In this document: one piece after another, positions 50,501-62,485 of the stretch
How positions within the stretch are numbered: the stretch's first letter is position 1
How the letters are laid out: each line of letters starts with the position of its first letter
Source: Maylandia zebra
Taxonomy: Eukaryota; Chordata; Actinopteri; Cichliformes; Cichlidae
NCBI RefSeq assembly: GCF_041146795.1
Contig: NC_135170.1
Span: forward strand, 27,708,033 to 27,772,032
Length of the DNA: 64,000 nt
Reading direction: 5' to 3'
Notes under the pieces: generated by a model
The model's database searches: none
Seen by the model: the letters and a program-made list of their open reading frames with translations, nothing else
What the model was told of the DNA's origin: nothing
Position numbers and translations under genes: made by a program

Positions 50501-53500
50501 TCATTCTCCGAAGTCGCGCTCACCAGACGGTTTCCCAGGGATAAAAGGGATTGGGATGCCAGGCCAGGGTAAACATGCATCCAGGCACGGTTTCAAGGGA
50601 GAAACTAGCCACTTGTACCACCACAAACACCATGGCCACCACACAAGCGTGGGCAAGCCCAAAGAGCAGGTGGAGGCTGATTTAGTCACGCATGTGCATG
50701 GGAGCTTTCCCTGGAGCACCGAGTCAAGTCATTACGGATCAAAGTCTCGCAGCTATGCAGACGGCATGGGATCCAACCCCATGGACTATGCAGGGTACAT
50801 GTAAGGAACAAACTAAGAAAAACTGAATTCACACATGAAAAATACCTGTTGTTTTCTACTTATCAGTTATTTATTTTCTATTTTGTAGCGGCAGAGGTGG
50901 CACACAGTGTAAAAGAGCATCAAAGAGAGGTGAGGAATTGCGGCCTTATGACATGCCGGGGCCTGGAGAGGAGATGGAGAAAAACCAGAAGATCCTTTTG
51001 TGGCTGATGGAAGGACAGAAAGAAATGGTTCAGCATAAGAGAAGCCCATATGGGTCAGTGATTACCTTTTATTAGAAAACATAATTTTTTTTCCTTTTTT
51101 AAAATTAAATAAAACTAAAACATTTTAGACATGTGCTCATGCCACTACGTCACCAGTGCACAAGTAAAGCTAAAATATGCTAAAATAAGCATGTTTCTTT
51201 ATTTTATTAAATAAATTGCTGATATGTTTTTTATCATAGGAGCACCACTGGGTCCAAAAGGACTGTTGGACATGAGGGATCCCGCCTCGGCTCAACGGGG
51301 TCGATGCATCCGTGCATCAGTGGTCAGCTGCGGAACAGTGTGCAGCCCTCTCACCCTTTCATCCAGGATCCCACCATGCCGCCCAACCCAGCTCCCAGCC
51401 CCCTCATTCAGCTGGAGGAGGTTTGCCGGCGACTCGAGGAGGAGAAGATGAAGTCCGGAACATTGCAGCCTAAGCAAAGGTAAAAGAACAGATATGACTC
51501 ATGTCCACTTGTTTAGTTCTTCAGTTTTTCCAAAGAATATAATATTCTGCCATATCTGTACCCTGCTCTGTCGTACTTGTGACAATTGCTCCCCTCTTCA
51601 GCTCTGGGAGCTAAGTCATTGCTGGCTGTCAGCAGATAGAAATCTCAAATATATTGTGAAATACAAAGAGATTTAAAAGGCACAGACAAGCTTGTGTAAA
51701 CGGTTTGAAAAGGGTTTGCATGTCACAGACTGTAATTTATATATATTAGTTAAGCCACAAAAGAGAAAGCCAGCCCTTTCCCTGTTATCTAGTGAAAAGC
51801 TTTAGCCCGTGTGCCTCTTTTTTTTTTTTTTAAGCTGGTCTGTGTCTAACCACCGGGGTTTTTTGGTCTCTCAGGTATGTGCTGGAGGTGATCCAGAGAG
51901 ATCGCACAGCAGTCAGGCCCGTACAGTTCCCTCAGCTCAGCGAGCTCTCCGAGCCCGAGTACGTCCACTGTGTTCCACAAATAGCTTTTAACATTGTGTG
52001 CGACATGTTAAGTCAGTGGAAAATAATGGACAAATAGCACTTTCCTGCAGTACTGCCCTATTGCAGGATTATTACTGATTTAATAACAATGGTTTTACTG
52101 TTAACTGTATGTGGCAGAATATTTTCATGATCTAAGGTTTATCATTTCCTCAACTGCTCACAAATAAATTGATCAGACTTGAAGGCTGAGATCATCAGAT
52201 TTCTTGGTGATTAGTTTCTGTGAAGACCAAAAAAAAAATTAGGTCACAGAGGAAGTAGGAGTGTATGTTTTCTCTGTTCCCGGAGCGGCAGACTAGCTAG
52301 AGTGTTACAAAAAGGATCTGTTTTTGATGTTATTTGAGAAACATGTATTTCTGTTTGATGTCTGACTGCCTGATAGCTGCCTACCAGATGAGGAAGAACA
52401 TGAGAACTGCAGATGAAAGAAAGATTACGTGACACCACCTCCTGAATCCTCCTGTTAGATTTGCGAGGTCTGGCATTCGTTTACTGACCGGACCTTTCCG
52501 TAACTCGAGTACGCACCTCTAAAAAAATTACTTAAAGATGACAGCAAAATTGGAATACAGAAAATATGAAGGACAATAGGATAATAATAATAATAGTATT
52601 TAGGAATTATAATTATACATAAATCTAAATTATAAATATAGAATTTCTGATACTTTTGGTGAGACAGCTGTGGGCTGGGGCGTATACTGGAAACCCTGCA
52701 TCACTGGCAGTATAAAAGCTGGGCGTAGCCACTGTTGTCACTTATTTTCTTCGAAAGCGTTTTTGTCATCACCGTCTTAATATTTTGAAACTGAACTTGT
52801 TATTCACGATTCATTAGCACATGAGCATAAACTGGAGAATCCACCAGTCCTTTTAGATGGGCCGTATTTTACAAAATGAACTTTATTCACTGTGACCCAA
52901 AATGACGAAGCCTCTAAACCTGAGGTGTCAAACTCATTTTACATTGCGGGACACATACAGCCCACTTTGATCTTAAGTGGGCCGGACGAGTGAAACTCCG
53001 CCTTCCTGTCAGTGTAAAGAAATTCCATGTCCGTTTTTCTACACGATAACGAAAAGGCTCCTGCGACAAAGAAAGAAATCTGTCTTGACTCTTTGGACTT
53101 AAATTGTAAGAAATAAATGTGTAAAATTACAAAACAAGTTCTGTTAGCTCATTGCCCAGACTGTCCTTTTTTTCAGCTGTAGTCGTAAAAAAATGTCTAC
53201 AGTAGAAAGTGAAAAGCAGAAACTATTCTGTCATTTGATTATTTATTGTTTAATTACTTTGTGTAGTATGAATGGCTACAAGGGAGGGTTTTATCAATAG
53301 GAAAAGCTGCAAAAAATATGAAAATACAGTTAAAAGTCCAAAATGTCTGCTTGTGCTTGTTTGTGGTGAGCAGCAGATCAAACAAGTTAAGAATTATAAG
53401 AATTATAAATGGCTTCATGATGCTCATTTTACATTTTGCTCCTTTCTTCACTTCTTCCCGACACTTTTGAGTTTACTTCTGTGTACCTGGCCTGTATGCC

Positions 53501-55109
53501 TATACTGGCTGGCTTCAGAACGTCTGCACCCCTTTCTTGTTTCACATAAAGGTTTGCATGTGATTGGCCGGATGGTGTGCCCATCAAAATAAAGTCCCAC
53601 TCCTTCCTGGATTCTCAGCAGGGCTGAAGATTCGGCTCGCACATACCAATGGGCCATTAATAATTGACATATGAAATTATCTCACTCGCCTGATACAATT
53701 ATATCCGGCCCACGGGCCATATGTTTGACACCGCTGCTCTAAACTCATCAGGAAAGTGTTTACTGAGGTCAGAGCTGAGAGCAGTTTTACCTCAGATTTC
53801 TACAGATTAGATTTTCTTCATTTTTGAGACTCGGAAGCTTTTATGCTCTCTGTGCTGTGTGCTGGTATTAGATTATTTGAAGTGTCTTATTAAAGAAGCT
53901 TAAAGGCTAGGTTCTCACAGAAATTCTGGAGTCATAAGTATCTTCTCTCTAATCTTTCTGTGATTTCTAACTAGATTTATGGATGTTTACTTGAGGGAGC
54001 ATGTTTGAGGTGGATAATGACATCTTTGGTAAATGTGACACTGAATCCAAAAGCATGCGTGTTGTGTTTTCATGACCAGCTGTGACTCACAAGGATGAGG
54101 ATTTTGGAAGCAAATTGTGAATATCAGGCTTAATTTGCATCCGCAGTTCTTGCAGAAAAGAGAAAATCATGCGGCAGAGACGTATTAATACGAATGCATC
54201 AAAACCAATGTATGTATCCTATAATGAAAGCTGTGTGTTTAGATCGATGGAAAAACGGCCACCTGCATTTTGCCATCTGTTAGAGGCCAGATGGATGCGA
54301 TGCTATGTAAATGCACTCCTACAGTAACGTGTTGACTAATGATAGCTGCTTATTCATTGACATCTCTCAGCTGTGATTATTGGCCTTGATTCATCATGAA
54401 ATCACAGGCTATAAATTGCGGACAAAAATCAGTTTATATCTGAAACTTTCCGTAACTTGAATCAAGTTATACAATTGATCAAGTTTGTAGCAAAAATGTA
54501 AACCTCCTTTCCAGTCCATGAATTCAATTAGTCTTTTTTTCCCCTGTTCTTCCATCTATTGCTGTGATTTTTTTGAGTAACTTACAATTGTCACTACTCT
54601 AAGTCTCAGCAAACTCTATTCAAAGTAGACTTTTTTCCCTCTGTGTGTCTTTTAAGTGAAAAATGTTTTACATAGCTTTGGACATGAGAGAACTTCAAAT
54701 GTTCTAAAAAAGAAAATCCTCTCTTTACTCTTTTCAGACACAAAGCTACTAAAAAGCAGCCGTGTGAAAACATTACTGTGGCGTACTACTTCTGTGAGGA
54801 GCTGATACCTTACAGGACTTCTGTCAAAGGGAGGGTTGTCACGCTGGGCCAGTTCAAAGAACTGCTAACAAAGAAAGGAAATTACAGGTGAGACTCACGG
54901 TGCTACTGGGTAACATGTGGGGTGTCTTCTGGTATCAAAGAAAGTCAAGTTGACCTTGTATTATTTTTTTTTCTCTTTTTAGGTATTATTTCAAGAAGGT
55001 AAGCGATGAGTTTGACTGTGGGGTGGTGTTTGAAGAGGTACGTGAAGATGACGCTATCCTGCCCATCTTTGAGGAGAAGATCATTGGCAAAGTAGAAAAA
55101 GTTGACTAA
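37631..55109 (+). CDS. axin1: Axin-1, scaffold of the beta-catenin destruction complex
   Basis: Ten coding exons (37631-38511, 43685-43825, 44440-44536, 46977-47114, 50277-50800, 50889-51053, 51240-51479, 51875-51958, 54738-54887, 54983-55109) total 2547 bases, 848 residues; human is 862. In the cytoplasm it brings together APC, GSK3, CK1 and beta-catenin so that beta-catenin is phosphorylated and degraded, restraining Wnt signalling. Visible parts: N-terminal tankyrase-binding motif RPPVPGEE (23-30), RGS domain binding APC (about 88-211), GSK3-binding helix [15 protein letters not shown] (384-398), beta-catenin-binding helix [14 protein letters not shown] (468-481), a His-rich segment, and the DIX polymerisation domain (about 766-848) ending KVEKVD. 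The N terminus ([20 protein letters not shown]) and the overall sequence match axin1, not axin2. The start at 37631 has A at -3 and begins [10 protein letters not shown]; an in-frame ATG at 37616 has a poorer context. All phases join without a stop. Confidence 0.96.
41230..41560. repeat. Unclassified intronic element, CpG-rich
   Basis: It has a higher G+C and CpG density than the surrounding intron, and an 8 bp inverted repeat (GTATCGAA at about 41238, TTCGATAC at about 41281). A frame of about 105 codons runs across it. It looks like a decayed transposable element, but no family or boundary is established. Confidence 0.35.
42252..42540 (+). repeat. High-copy teleost interspersed repeat
   Basis: The recognisable order is 'tggtgcagcagtcagcactg', 'ggagtttacatgttctcc', 'gtaggtgtgaatgtgagcgt', then 'gccctatgacagctggaata'. 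This family is scattered through teleost genomes; this copy is diverged and non-coding. Confidence 0.75.
43685..43825 (+). CDS. axin1: axin1 coding exon 2
   Basis: It encodes the conserved INPYYVNTG and SANDSEQQS segments and a Ser/Asp-rich stretch [14 protein letters not shown]. The acceptor is TTTTTCCAG and the donor GTATGT. It joins the previous exon to restore an Arg codon. Confidence 0.95.
44440..44536 (+). CDS. axin1: axin1 coding exon 3
   Basis: It encodes the basic segment [14 protein letters not shown] and ends in LPHIP at donor GTGAGT, phase 0. Confidence 0.95.
44537..46976 (+). other. axin1: axin1 intron after coding exon 3
   Basis: Non-coding. It includes a possible repeat fragment near 45690-45780 ('cccctcactgtagggacca') and a retroelement tail at 46175-46260. 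Confidence 0.6.
46175..46260 (+). repeat. LINE/SINE 3' tail fragment
   Basis: The words 'ccaatttcgttgtgttattg' and 'gtgcaatgacaattaagagt' followed by short TTATC units match the 3' end common to several teleost retroelements. Only the tail remains. Confidence 0.5.
46977..47114 (+). CDS. axin1: axin1 coding exon 4 (GSK3-binding helix)
   Basis: It encodes the amphipathic GSK3-binding helix beginning [10 protein letters not shown], followed by a charged coiled stretch [10 protein letters not shown]. It is phase 0 at both ends with donor GTATGT. Confidence 0.95.
47115..50276 (+). other. axin1: axin1 intron after coding exon 4
   Basis: A 3.2 kb non-coding stretch. Frames at 48476-48742 and 48747-49001 have no recognisable features or joinable splice sites. 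Confidence 0.6.
50277..50800 (+). CDS. axin1: axin1 coding exon 5 (beta-catenin-binding helix)
   Basis: It encodes an acidic start, the beta-catenin-binding helix [18 protein letters not shown], Ser-Pro motifs around HSPKSRSPD that fit kinase targets, and a His-rich run (HHKHHGHHT). The acceptor is the unusual GTGCTAAAG, with a weak pyrimidine tract rich in TG; the donor is GTAAGG. Confidence 0.92.
50889..51053 (+). CDS. axin1: axin1 coding exon 6
   Basis: It encodes a basic cluster (CKRASKRG) and the conserved [16 protein letters not shown] helix. The preceding intron is only 88 bp. The donor is GTCAGT, a non-preferred base at +3. Confidence 0.92.
51240..51479 (+). CDS. axin1: axin1 coding exon 7
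   Basis: It encodes a Ser/Gly-rich linker and the conserved [16 protein letters not shown] segment, then a charged helix [12 protein letters not shown]. The correct frame is fixed by exon joining; a longer-looking alternative frame in the same stretch is not used. Confidence 0.92.
51875..51958 (+). CDS. axin1: axin1 coding exon 8
   Basis: An 84 bp exon in the linker before the DIX domain, bounded by TCTCTCAG and donor GTACGT. It is phase 2 at both ends, so skipping it would keep the frame. The mammalian gene is known to vary by splicing in this general region. Confidence 0.88.
51959..54737 (+). other. axin1: axin1 intron after coding exon 8
   Basis: Non-coding apart from the hAT element inside it. 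It also holds a short ATA-rich simple repeat near 52578-52600. Confidence 0.7.
52920..53736. mobile_element. Non-autonomous hAT-type transposon in axin1 intron
   Basis: Terminal inverted repeats are CTGAGGTGTCAAAC on the left and, reverse-complemented, CAGCGGTGTCAAAC on the right (12 of 14 identical). They are flanked by an exact 8 bp direct repeat CTCTAAAC at 52912-52919 and 53737-53744. Subterminal GTGGGCCGG/CCGGCCCAC pairs add support. Eight-base duplications and CAG-type ends are hAT hallmarks. The 817 bp interior has no transposase frame (longest about 106 codons), so it would need enzyme supplied from elsewhere. Confidence 0.85.
54738..54887 (+). CDS. axin1: axin1 coding exon 9 (DIX domain, first half)
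   Basis: It encodes [15 protein letters not shown] and [16 protein letters not shown], the first strands and helix of the DIX domain. The acceptor is CTCTTTTCAG and the donor GTGAGA. Confidence 0.95.
54983..55109 (+). CDS. axin1: axin1 coding exon 10 (DIX domain, second half)
   Basis: It encodes the remainder of DIX, starting [19 protein letters not shown] and ending KVEKVD; stop TAA at 55107-55109. The preceding intron is 95 bp. Confidence 0.95.
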
Positions 55110-58100
55110 ATTTTAAAGAGGAGAGAGCCGAGTAGCCAGTGTATGATGGACTGAGGAGCAAGTGGATGGTGAAGAGGAAGTGCTTTACAAAGGAGAATGG
55201 ATAAGGAGGCAAGAAAAAAGGTGGATCCAGCATCAGAAGATTATAGTAGTGGTCATTGACTTCTGTATCACGGCTGCAGTGAAGTTGGACTTGAAGAAGA
55301 AAAATCTCATTTTCTTTTTGGAGTGTAATGTAGCATTGTAAAGTTTACTAGAAAACAAGAACAAAAAGTGCTACTAATGCTACGTATTTTTGATAATGAC
55401 TTATCAAAGGGTTTCCTTTCTAAAATAACTGCACTTGTAATTTTTATATGTATTGATACCAGATGTGTACAGTTTGTGTTAAAATACAGCAAAAAATTTC
55501 TATCTATTTAAGTATTTAAATTGCTACTTTTAAGCCTAATTAAAGCTGAAGCGTTGCCCCTCGTGAAGACGATCCGATTCCTCGATAGGGCTGATTCTTG
55601 TTTGCTTTTTTTCATTAATTGTAAGAGCCCTCTGGACGCTAATGTTTGTGACTTTAAAGTGCTTTTAATACTTCACTTCTCAGAACTTTATTTAGAGGCA
55701 TCAAATCAGACTGCTTGTTCGTTATATTATATACTACTGACTCGGTGTAGACCTTCTTAAGAACCCATTCTTGCAACCCAGTGTAGGAATTTTATTAATG
55801 TATTTAAAAATATATTTAAAAAGTCCAATACAGAACAGATTATAATGTCTGTCTTATGGCTCAGTCACACATGAGTAAAAGTAGGATGGCAACCTTCTTG
55901 CAACAGTTTGATTGCACTGAATTTGTTTGCTGTTGGACTGCAAGTAGTTATGGTCACAAGCCACCAGTGGTTTAATGTGTAACACCCTCAACCTGTGGGT
56001 GACCACTTTAGATCTCCTCTGCCATTTGAACAGGGCCAAGCAGTAACGATTTGAGTTGGACTGACTGCAGTCACTCTTAGATTAGCAAAGGCTGACAAAT
56101 ATCTGCCATTTGATTTATAAATGCAGACTGCAAACATATTCCAGTCGTTCTGAGTCAGTCTTGCTGCCTTGCATCATTTTGCATTAGGGGACTTGATAGG
56201 TTGTCAAGCACCCATGCTATTTTGCAGTTAAATTACTGTCCTACAGAAACTATGTCACTATTTTTGCAGGAATCTGTTTCATATCTGTGAGGTTCTGGCT
56301 TGACTCTGAATGTAAGTAGTTAATGTGAATTTCTGTGTATGTTGTTGGAAACAGATTTTCTCTTTTTGGCGATTTATTGCATGCCAACTTGACCCCAACG
56401 AAAGTTGCTTTAAAAATGGCAACTTACTACATCTAGTTGAAGCAACCGTTACAAAGGCAACAAGACCACAAGTTTATTGCATGTGGCTTCAATTAATTTT
56501 TTTTGTCACAGTCTCTCAGCCACTGTTTTCCCTGGTATAGGTGACTGTAACAGAGAACAACCATATCCTCCATACATTTGCTGTATATGGCATGTAAGTG
56601 TGGCTTATTGCTATGTTCTTTAAGATTTGTCCATTACATTGCTTTTATCCTAAATTAAACTTAACAGGTGAAAATGGATGCAATAATAGTGACGAAAAAG
56701 TTGTGATTAAAAATCCCAAGGTGAATACCTATGCAACTTGGTTTATAATTTTGGTTACTTAACAACAACAAAAACATTAGGCGTTGCGTTTTTTAAGTCA
56801 AAATAAGCACATTAAATAGAAAAAAATATATAATTAAAGACTTCACATATCTGTCAGGCTATAAAAAGTCAGTATCAATAAATTAAATAAAGCCAACATT
56901 TGAAACGGCACGAGATTTTGCAGATTTTTCGTTCTAATTATTTATTGACTTGTGTAAAACTGATATTACCAGTTAAAATTCTAACTTTTGCTTGTTTGAG
57001 GTAAACAAGTTTTAATTTTTTTTTAATTTTTAATTTTTAATTACAGAATCTATTTGAACATCGTGATGCCAAAAAGCATCTCAATATCAATTTCAAGTTT
57101 ATTTTTTGTCTTTTCAACTTTGAGGTCCGTAGTTGGCTGGTAAATTAATAAGGGACTGCACTAAGAGCTCATGTCTACTCGATCGCCTTTTCTAGCTTAT
57201 AACAGTCACATATTGTGCCTGACAGGATGTGTTTATTGACGTTTAGTAAATTTGCAACGGACACATTAAACCAAAGAGGAGGAAAAGGAGGCAAATGCTC
57301 ATAAATGTTGAAGCCTCGTTTCCAAAATAGCTGTAAGTGAAAGCCTACAGAATTGATTTGATTTCAGCAACTTGCTTCAAAAAAGATTGGGCAGTTTCAT
57401 AATATACAAACATGTAAAATGTATTATCCAAGTAACAGGGTTTAAACCATTTAGGCTTTAATATATTTGAATAATACAGTTTAACTACAGTGGTATTTTT
57501 CCACCTGTTTGTATTTTCTGACTTTTTGATTATGGCACCAGGTTTATACTGAAATATCTCACACAAAAAAAGTCAGCTAGAGTGTCTAAGGTGACATTAA
57601 GATTCAAGGCCTCCATGTTTTATTTTTTCTTATTTTCTGTTCTTCCCCATTGTGCTGAAGCAGTGTGCTGTAATGAGTGTGTATTCCTTTGTAATGGAAA
57701 GACCCGTGGGCCTTGAATTCAAAGTGCTGTATTGTATGCGTTGTTGCGTAGAACCTTGTGTAAAGAATGCCTGCTTTTTTTTTCTTGACATGCTGCTTTT
57801 TTTAGATTTCTAATTTAAGTCAGTTTAATATATGAAGTGTGTTAGCCTTCTGTTGTCGTTTGCCTGGTAAATTGTGCATTTAACAAATTGAAATTCCCAT
57901 TTATTATTTCTTTTAAAATATCAACTCTATCATCAGTCTTACTGTAATAGTCCCAGAAGTGAACTTCTCTTATTTAAGATCAGTATGTGGATAACAAACA
58001 GCAGAGTGCCTTTATTGCTATGCTAATGATGTCTTTAGTGTAACTTTCAGAGGGATATGGGGACGAGCTTTAATTTTGCATTGCCATGAGTTTAGTTCAG

Positions 58101-58275
58101 TATTTGTAACAGTTCCACCTTTTAATGTAAATATGTAAAACTTAAATTGCCCCTGACCAGCAGCCCAACTGTCTCATTCAGTACCTTGGAGCGGTTTCTG
58201 TTCAGTGACTGGCATGGGAACCATTTGAGGTACCAATAAATACTTGCAATAAAAAAGCACTTGTGTTCAATACAA
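55110..58275 (+). other. axin1: axin1 3' UTR with poly(A) signals
   Basis: No splice-bounded coding sequence follows the stop. AATAAA hexamers at 58235-58240 and 58248-58253 are followed by a GT-rich stretch, a plausible main cleavage site near 58270. An earlier AATAAA pair (56877-56882 and 56886-56891) could give a shorter form. A 3' UTR of about 3.1 kb is reasonable for this gene, but its end is inferred from signals only. Confidence 0.55.
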
Positions 58276-58389
58276 ATTGTTCCGTTGCATCTTTATTTGC
58301 TGAATTGGTTACGTAGTAGTGAGTGTTGTGGCACAATAAAATTTGTAGCCGTGCTAGGAAATGTAAAGGTTTTGTCAAAATTTTCCCAA

Positions 58390-58700
58390 GTGCTTTTGGT
58401 CAGATGAGATGAAGCGAGAGCTCTCTGGGCATAGAGACGCTACTTACATTTGTCGTTGTTTTGACTTCCAACATGACAGTGACCCAAAACATATGTCGCT
58501 CCCGGTGAAGAACAGCCTCGAGAAGACCAGAGTGAACATTACTGACAGCCCTGCACAAAGCCCTGACTTGTTTATCTGTGGGGTGAAGTGAAGGTTGAGG
58601 TCCATGCCAGAGAACCACTAAATCTGGGGGATTTGACGAAAAAAAGAGTGGGCTGGGATTGCTCAGGAGACGTGTGGGAGACTTGTTGAAAACTCAAATG
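58390..58700 (+). pseudogene. Tc1-like transposase relic
   Basis: Translated pieces FWSDEMKRELSGHR, FQHDSDPKHMS, LEKTRVNITD and PAQSPDL follow the order of the Tc1/mariner transposase catalytic domain. The usual continuation NPIENLW after SPDL is lost through a frameshift and a stop at 58589-58591. A poly(C)-poly(A) tract follows at about 58720-58744. Terminal inverted repeats and TA target duplications were not found, so it is an old fragment. Confidence 0.85.
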
Positions 58701-58759
58701 ACTGCAGGCTGTCATTCCCCCCCCCCCCAAAAAAAAAAAAAAAATACACAATTGACTGT

Positions 58760-60308
58760 TAGCATCAGTGAGGCTAAATGTTTAAAAAAAAATCCTTGCT
58801 CTATTTAAAAGTAATTGGGGAATACTTTAAAAATAAATACTTCATAGGGTTGCTAAAAATGCCTTACTATTTCTATAAGCTTTTAAAGTGCAGCACATTC
58901 TGGAGCTACACCGTAAAACAAGTGCTAACCCAGGGATAAAGTAGGCTAAGACACAGTGATAGGGGAAAAATCACATTAGCTAATTTCTTCCTCCATCACA
59001 ACTATGCAGGTTGAGCTTTTATTTGTTGTTAAAACATTTCATATTGTTGTAGCTTAAATTTATGATCTTAGCGTACTGACACATGCAACTGTACCCATCT
59101 GAGTCATGTCATCTTTCAACCAAATTAGAGGTGTTGATGGCTTTTGGAGCACTACAGTACTGCATGATACACACCACTAGAGAACAATTGTGCCTTTGTT
59201 TTGGTGAGTGTGGTGGTGGTAAGAATTTTAGCATTTGACTTGTCTGTTTCTACTCATTAATTATCAGGCTTCTATCTTTCATATACAACCTATGGTTGGA
59301 GCTCCAGTCCATACGGATGGAGTGACCTGTGACACCAATGAGCAGGCCCCCAGGATAATGATATTTAAAATGTAAACTTACTTTAAATAGCTAATTACAT
59401 ACTGAATATTAAAGAGACTGGATATTCAACCATGTTTTGTGGAAAAAGGCCACGGAACCCTTTGACCCCATAGTTCCAGTATCCTTTAATCATTACCCTT
59501 GGGTCAAACCACATTGATCTGTAAACTTGACCTCTATTTTGATCCCAGCCACAAATTTTGTGTCTTGGAAAAAAAATCTGTCCACAGACATATACCACTA
59601 ACCACACCTAACTTTTTGATATTTACTGCTGTTGTAGTCATCTCCAGGCCCATATTTTGCTGCGATAATCAACATGCATAGACGCACAGACTCATTAGGT
59701 GTAAACAACCCTGTCCACACTGTCACTGCTGGTAATCATACCATGCTTCAGATAGCAGCAGCTTGGTACAACTGCAGTGTTTTGTTGCAGACTGTAGATG
59801 GCACTCACAGGGTGCTGGTAATAATAGATTTGCTGCACCTTATTTTTACATAATACTCATATTCTTCCAAGCCAAATGGTTAGGACAAGCATATCGGATG
59901 CTATACATGAAAAATGAACGGTGGCTCAATGTGTTTACTGAGTATAAAGAAAGAAAGGATATTGTGGATGTGAAGAAATCAGAATCTCGCCGGGAAATCC
60001 TGCTGAGCTTTGTTCACCAACATTAGAAGATTACAAGAATGGAGGATGCAAACACTGCTCAGTTCAATTCAGTTCAAAGGGGTCTTATGGGCATGAAAGT
60101 TTTATAAAGCAATATTGCTGAGGCTTTAGGATATAATTTGGACAAACATATGGATTGGAAGCTACACAACTACAGTGAAATGAATTTCTGTGCACAATTA
60201 CCACTGATTCATGTGAAATGTATTTAGTGTGTATAATATGTTTACTTGTCTGAGAGAGAGTGAACAGCTGAACCAGAAGATCTCCTCACACATCTCAAAC
60301 TTGGACCA
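58760..60308. other. Intergenic non-coding DNA
   Basis: No recognised gene. An 87-codon frame at 59763-60026 has no identifiable features. Confidence 0.4.
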
Positions 60309-60337
60309 AAAAGAAAAGAAAAGAAAAGAAAAAACCC
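60309..60337 (+). repeat. (AAAAG)n simple repeat
   Basis: About five AAAAG units. Confidence 0.85.
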
Positions 60338-62485
60338 ATTTTACAAAATAACATTGAAACAAATCTCCTGCGAGGAGCAGGTAGCAGAGTTAATAACTAC
60401 TCGCTCTCATTGCTAACGATGGGTTTCCTGCATAGATTACCAGGAAGTGCTGTGTTTGTCACTTTACACATAAAGTCTGATCAGCATTTTATATAATGGA
60501 GAGTTAAATGAACATGATGCTGAGAGCAAATAAGGCAATCTCTGCTGATGCTGCCATATTGTTAGTTATGTTGCTGTGGTTTATTATCATATTTGGGGAG
60601 GTGGGTGGGGGTGTGGGGTGGGGTGTGGGATCTTTTTAGGTGACTAACATCTCCTGATTCAGTTAAATAAACGAAAGTAATATGAATGGCATTATCAATC
60701 AGACTATTTCTCTGCTTTTCTCTTTCTCTTTGTACTTTTGTCTTTCTAGTAGAAAACATAAAAAATACTATATGGATATGCATTTGTGTATAGAACAGTA
60801 TGCAAATGCTTTTGTGTATACAATGCACAATAGCATTGCGGGAGTTTTGATGTGATTATTCACCTCACCAAGAAACTACATGACAAGGCTACACTTGATC
60901 TGTCTGAGCCAGTCTGACCTGAAAATCGACACTATACTTCACTCTCCTCCTCCTTTGAGTCATTTTGCCCATTAGTCTGTAACCTTACTCAGTGAGTCAC
61001 TGGGTTTAAATGTTAAGGAATATATATGAATATATGTGAGTTGGTCTGCAAAGGCTGTAAGACTGTAGTTACATGGCCTCTGTACAGAAAGTTAAGAGAA
61101 ACTAGTTTCATATAAGTTAATAACATTTAAAATGTTCTGATCACTGACATAAATGCACAAAATGTCATCATGAAGTCACCATTATGTCACCAATTGAAGT
61201 TATACTGAAAATAATCAGGTAGCAATTGTAGAAATAAATATTTTGATAATGATTTCACTATCAAATAATCAGGCAAACATTTGATTTATATTGTTTTGTC
61301 ATTGATTTATACAAGTTGCCTTCATTATTTTTCTGGAGTTACATGTCAGCTACTCCAGTCCTTCCTGGTTTGAGTAAAAGCGGAGTCAGAGAACAGAGCT
61401 AGTTCTAATGGATAGGTCAACAAAATAGACCCAAACACCCACTCTGACTGGATGAGGGAGAACTACATTCCTTTATATCACATTTATTTATTGTTGCAGT
61501 GGTTCAACCCTTTGCATTTAAAATGTTTTACTCCACTAGTAAACAGATTAAGCTGGTTCTTATTTTTTAAGGTCTTATTTTGTTAACCATTATTTTTGTG
61601 TAGTTCTGTGCATTACAGTTAGTTTGGTTAACTTTTTATGATCCCACTCTTAAAATGCACTTATGTTCATTATGTTTATGTATTATTTTTGTCTTTTTCA
61701 GGAATAATAAAACCCACATGTTGAAAGTAAGACCTTCTGCCAGTATTTCCTTTGAATACTTGGGCCCTTACAAATGCAGTCACCAATGTTAGGTACTCTT
61801 CAAATGACTATATACACTACACATGAGAATGACGCATCTGCAGCAAGTGAATTTTTATTTTATAACTGGATGTTGTTGAATTCAAATTTAACCCTAAGTT
61901 TGATATTTTTCCAATACCTGGGGTCATTAGAGAGAAATCAATCTCCAGATCATATTTTATGTCTTCAGCCATTTTAATTTAGATTTTAGTGTTTTATTTA
62001 TTTATTTATTTTTTAACATTGCCCTTATCATGTAAGATTATGGATTTTTCCATGTCTTTGGGCTACTAATTGCTGACTCACGGACTCTTGCACTGTTTTA
62101 TAGTTACAAACAACTCACATTGGGTGATATAATATGTTTGTATTCTTAAGCAACCTCTAACACAAACTGCAGAGTGGTTTCCAAAGCAACCATAAAACCA
62201 ACACAGACACTGTCAAGGTTGTCAGTGACGTAAGTATAACTTTCCTTGAATCATTTCCAACCTAAGAGGGCTAATTTGTGCATCTTTCTGGCATGAAGCA
62301 TTATCATTCACTAAAAAAGACCCACAGTGATCCCACTTTGTAGCTACGCACTTAGTCATCTGCAGGTAAGAGGTGTTTTTTTTCTATTAAAGCATTGTTC
62401 CATCAGGAATAGTACACTAGTCTACTACAACAAAGAAGCTGCTGAAAGTGTTGACACTTCTGACATACAGAAGGCAGAAAACACC
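60338..62485. other. Intergenic non-coding DNA
   Basis: AT-rich DNA with a TTTA-type simple repeat near 61990-62010; no gene recognised. Confidence 0.4.

Noticed and set aside
51224-51451. 75-codon frame across axin1 coding exon 7
   Set aside because: It is in the wrong frame; the frame required by the exon junctions encodes the conserved axin segment.
59763-60026. 87-codon plus-strand frame
   Set aside because: No recognisable motif; likely chance in AT-rich DNA.
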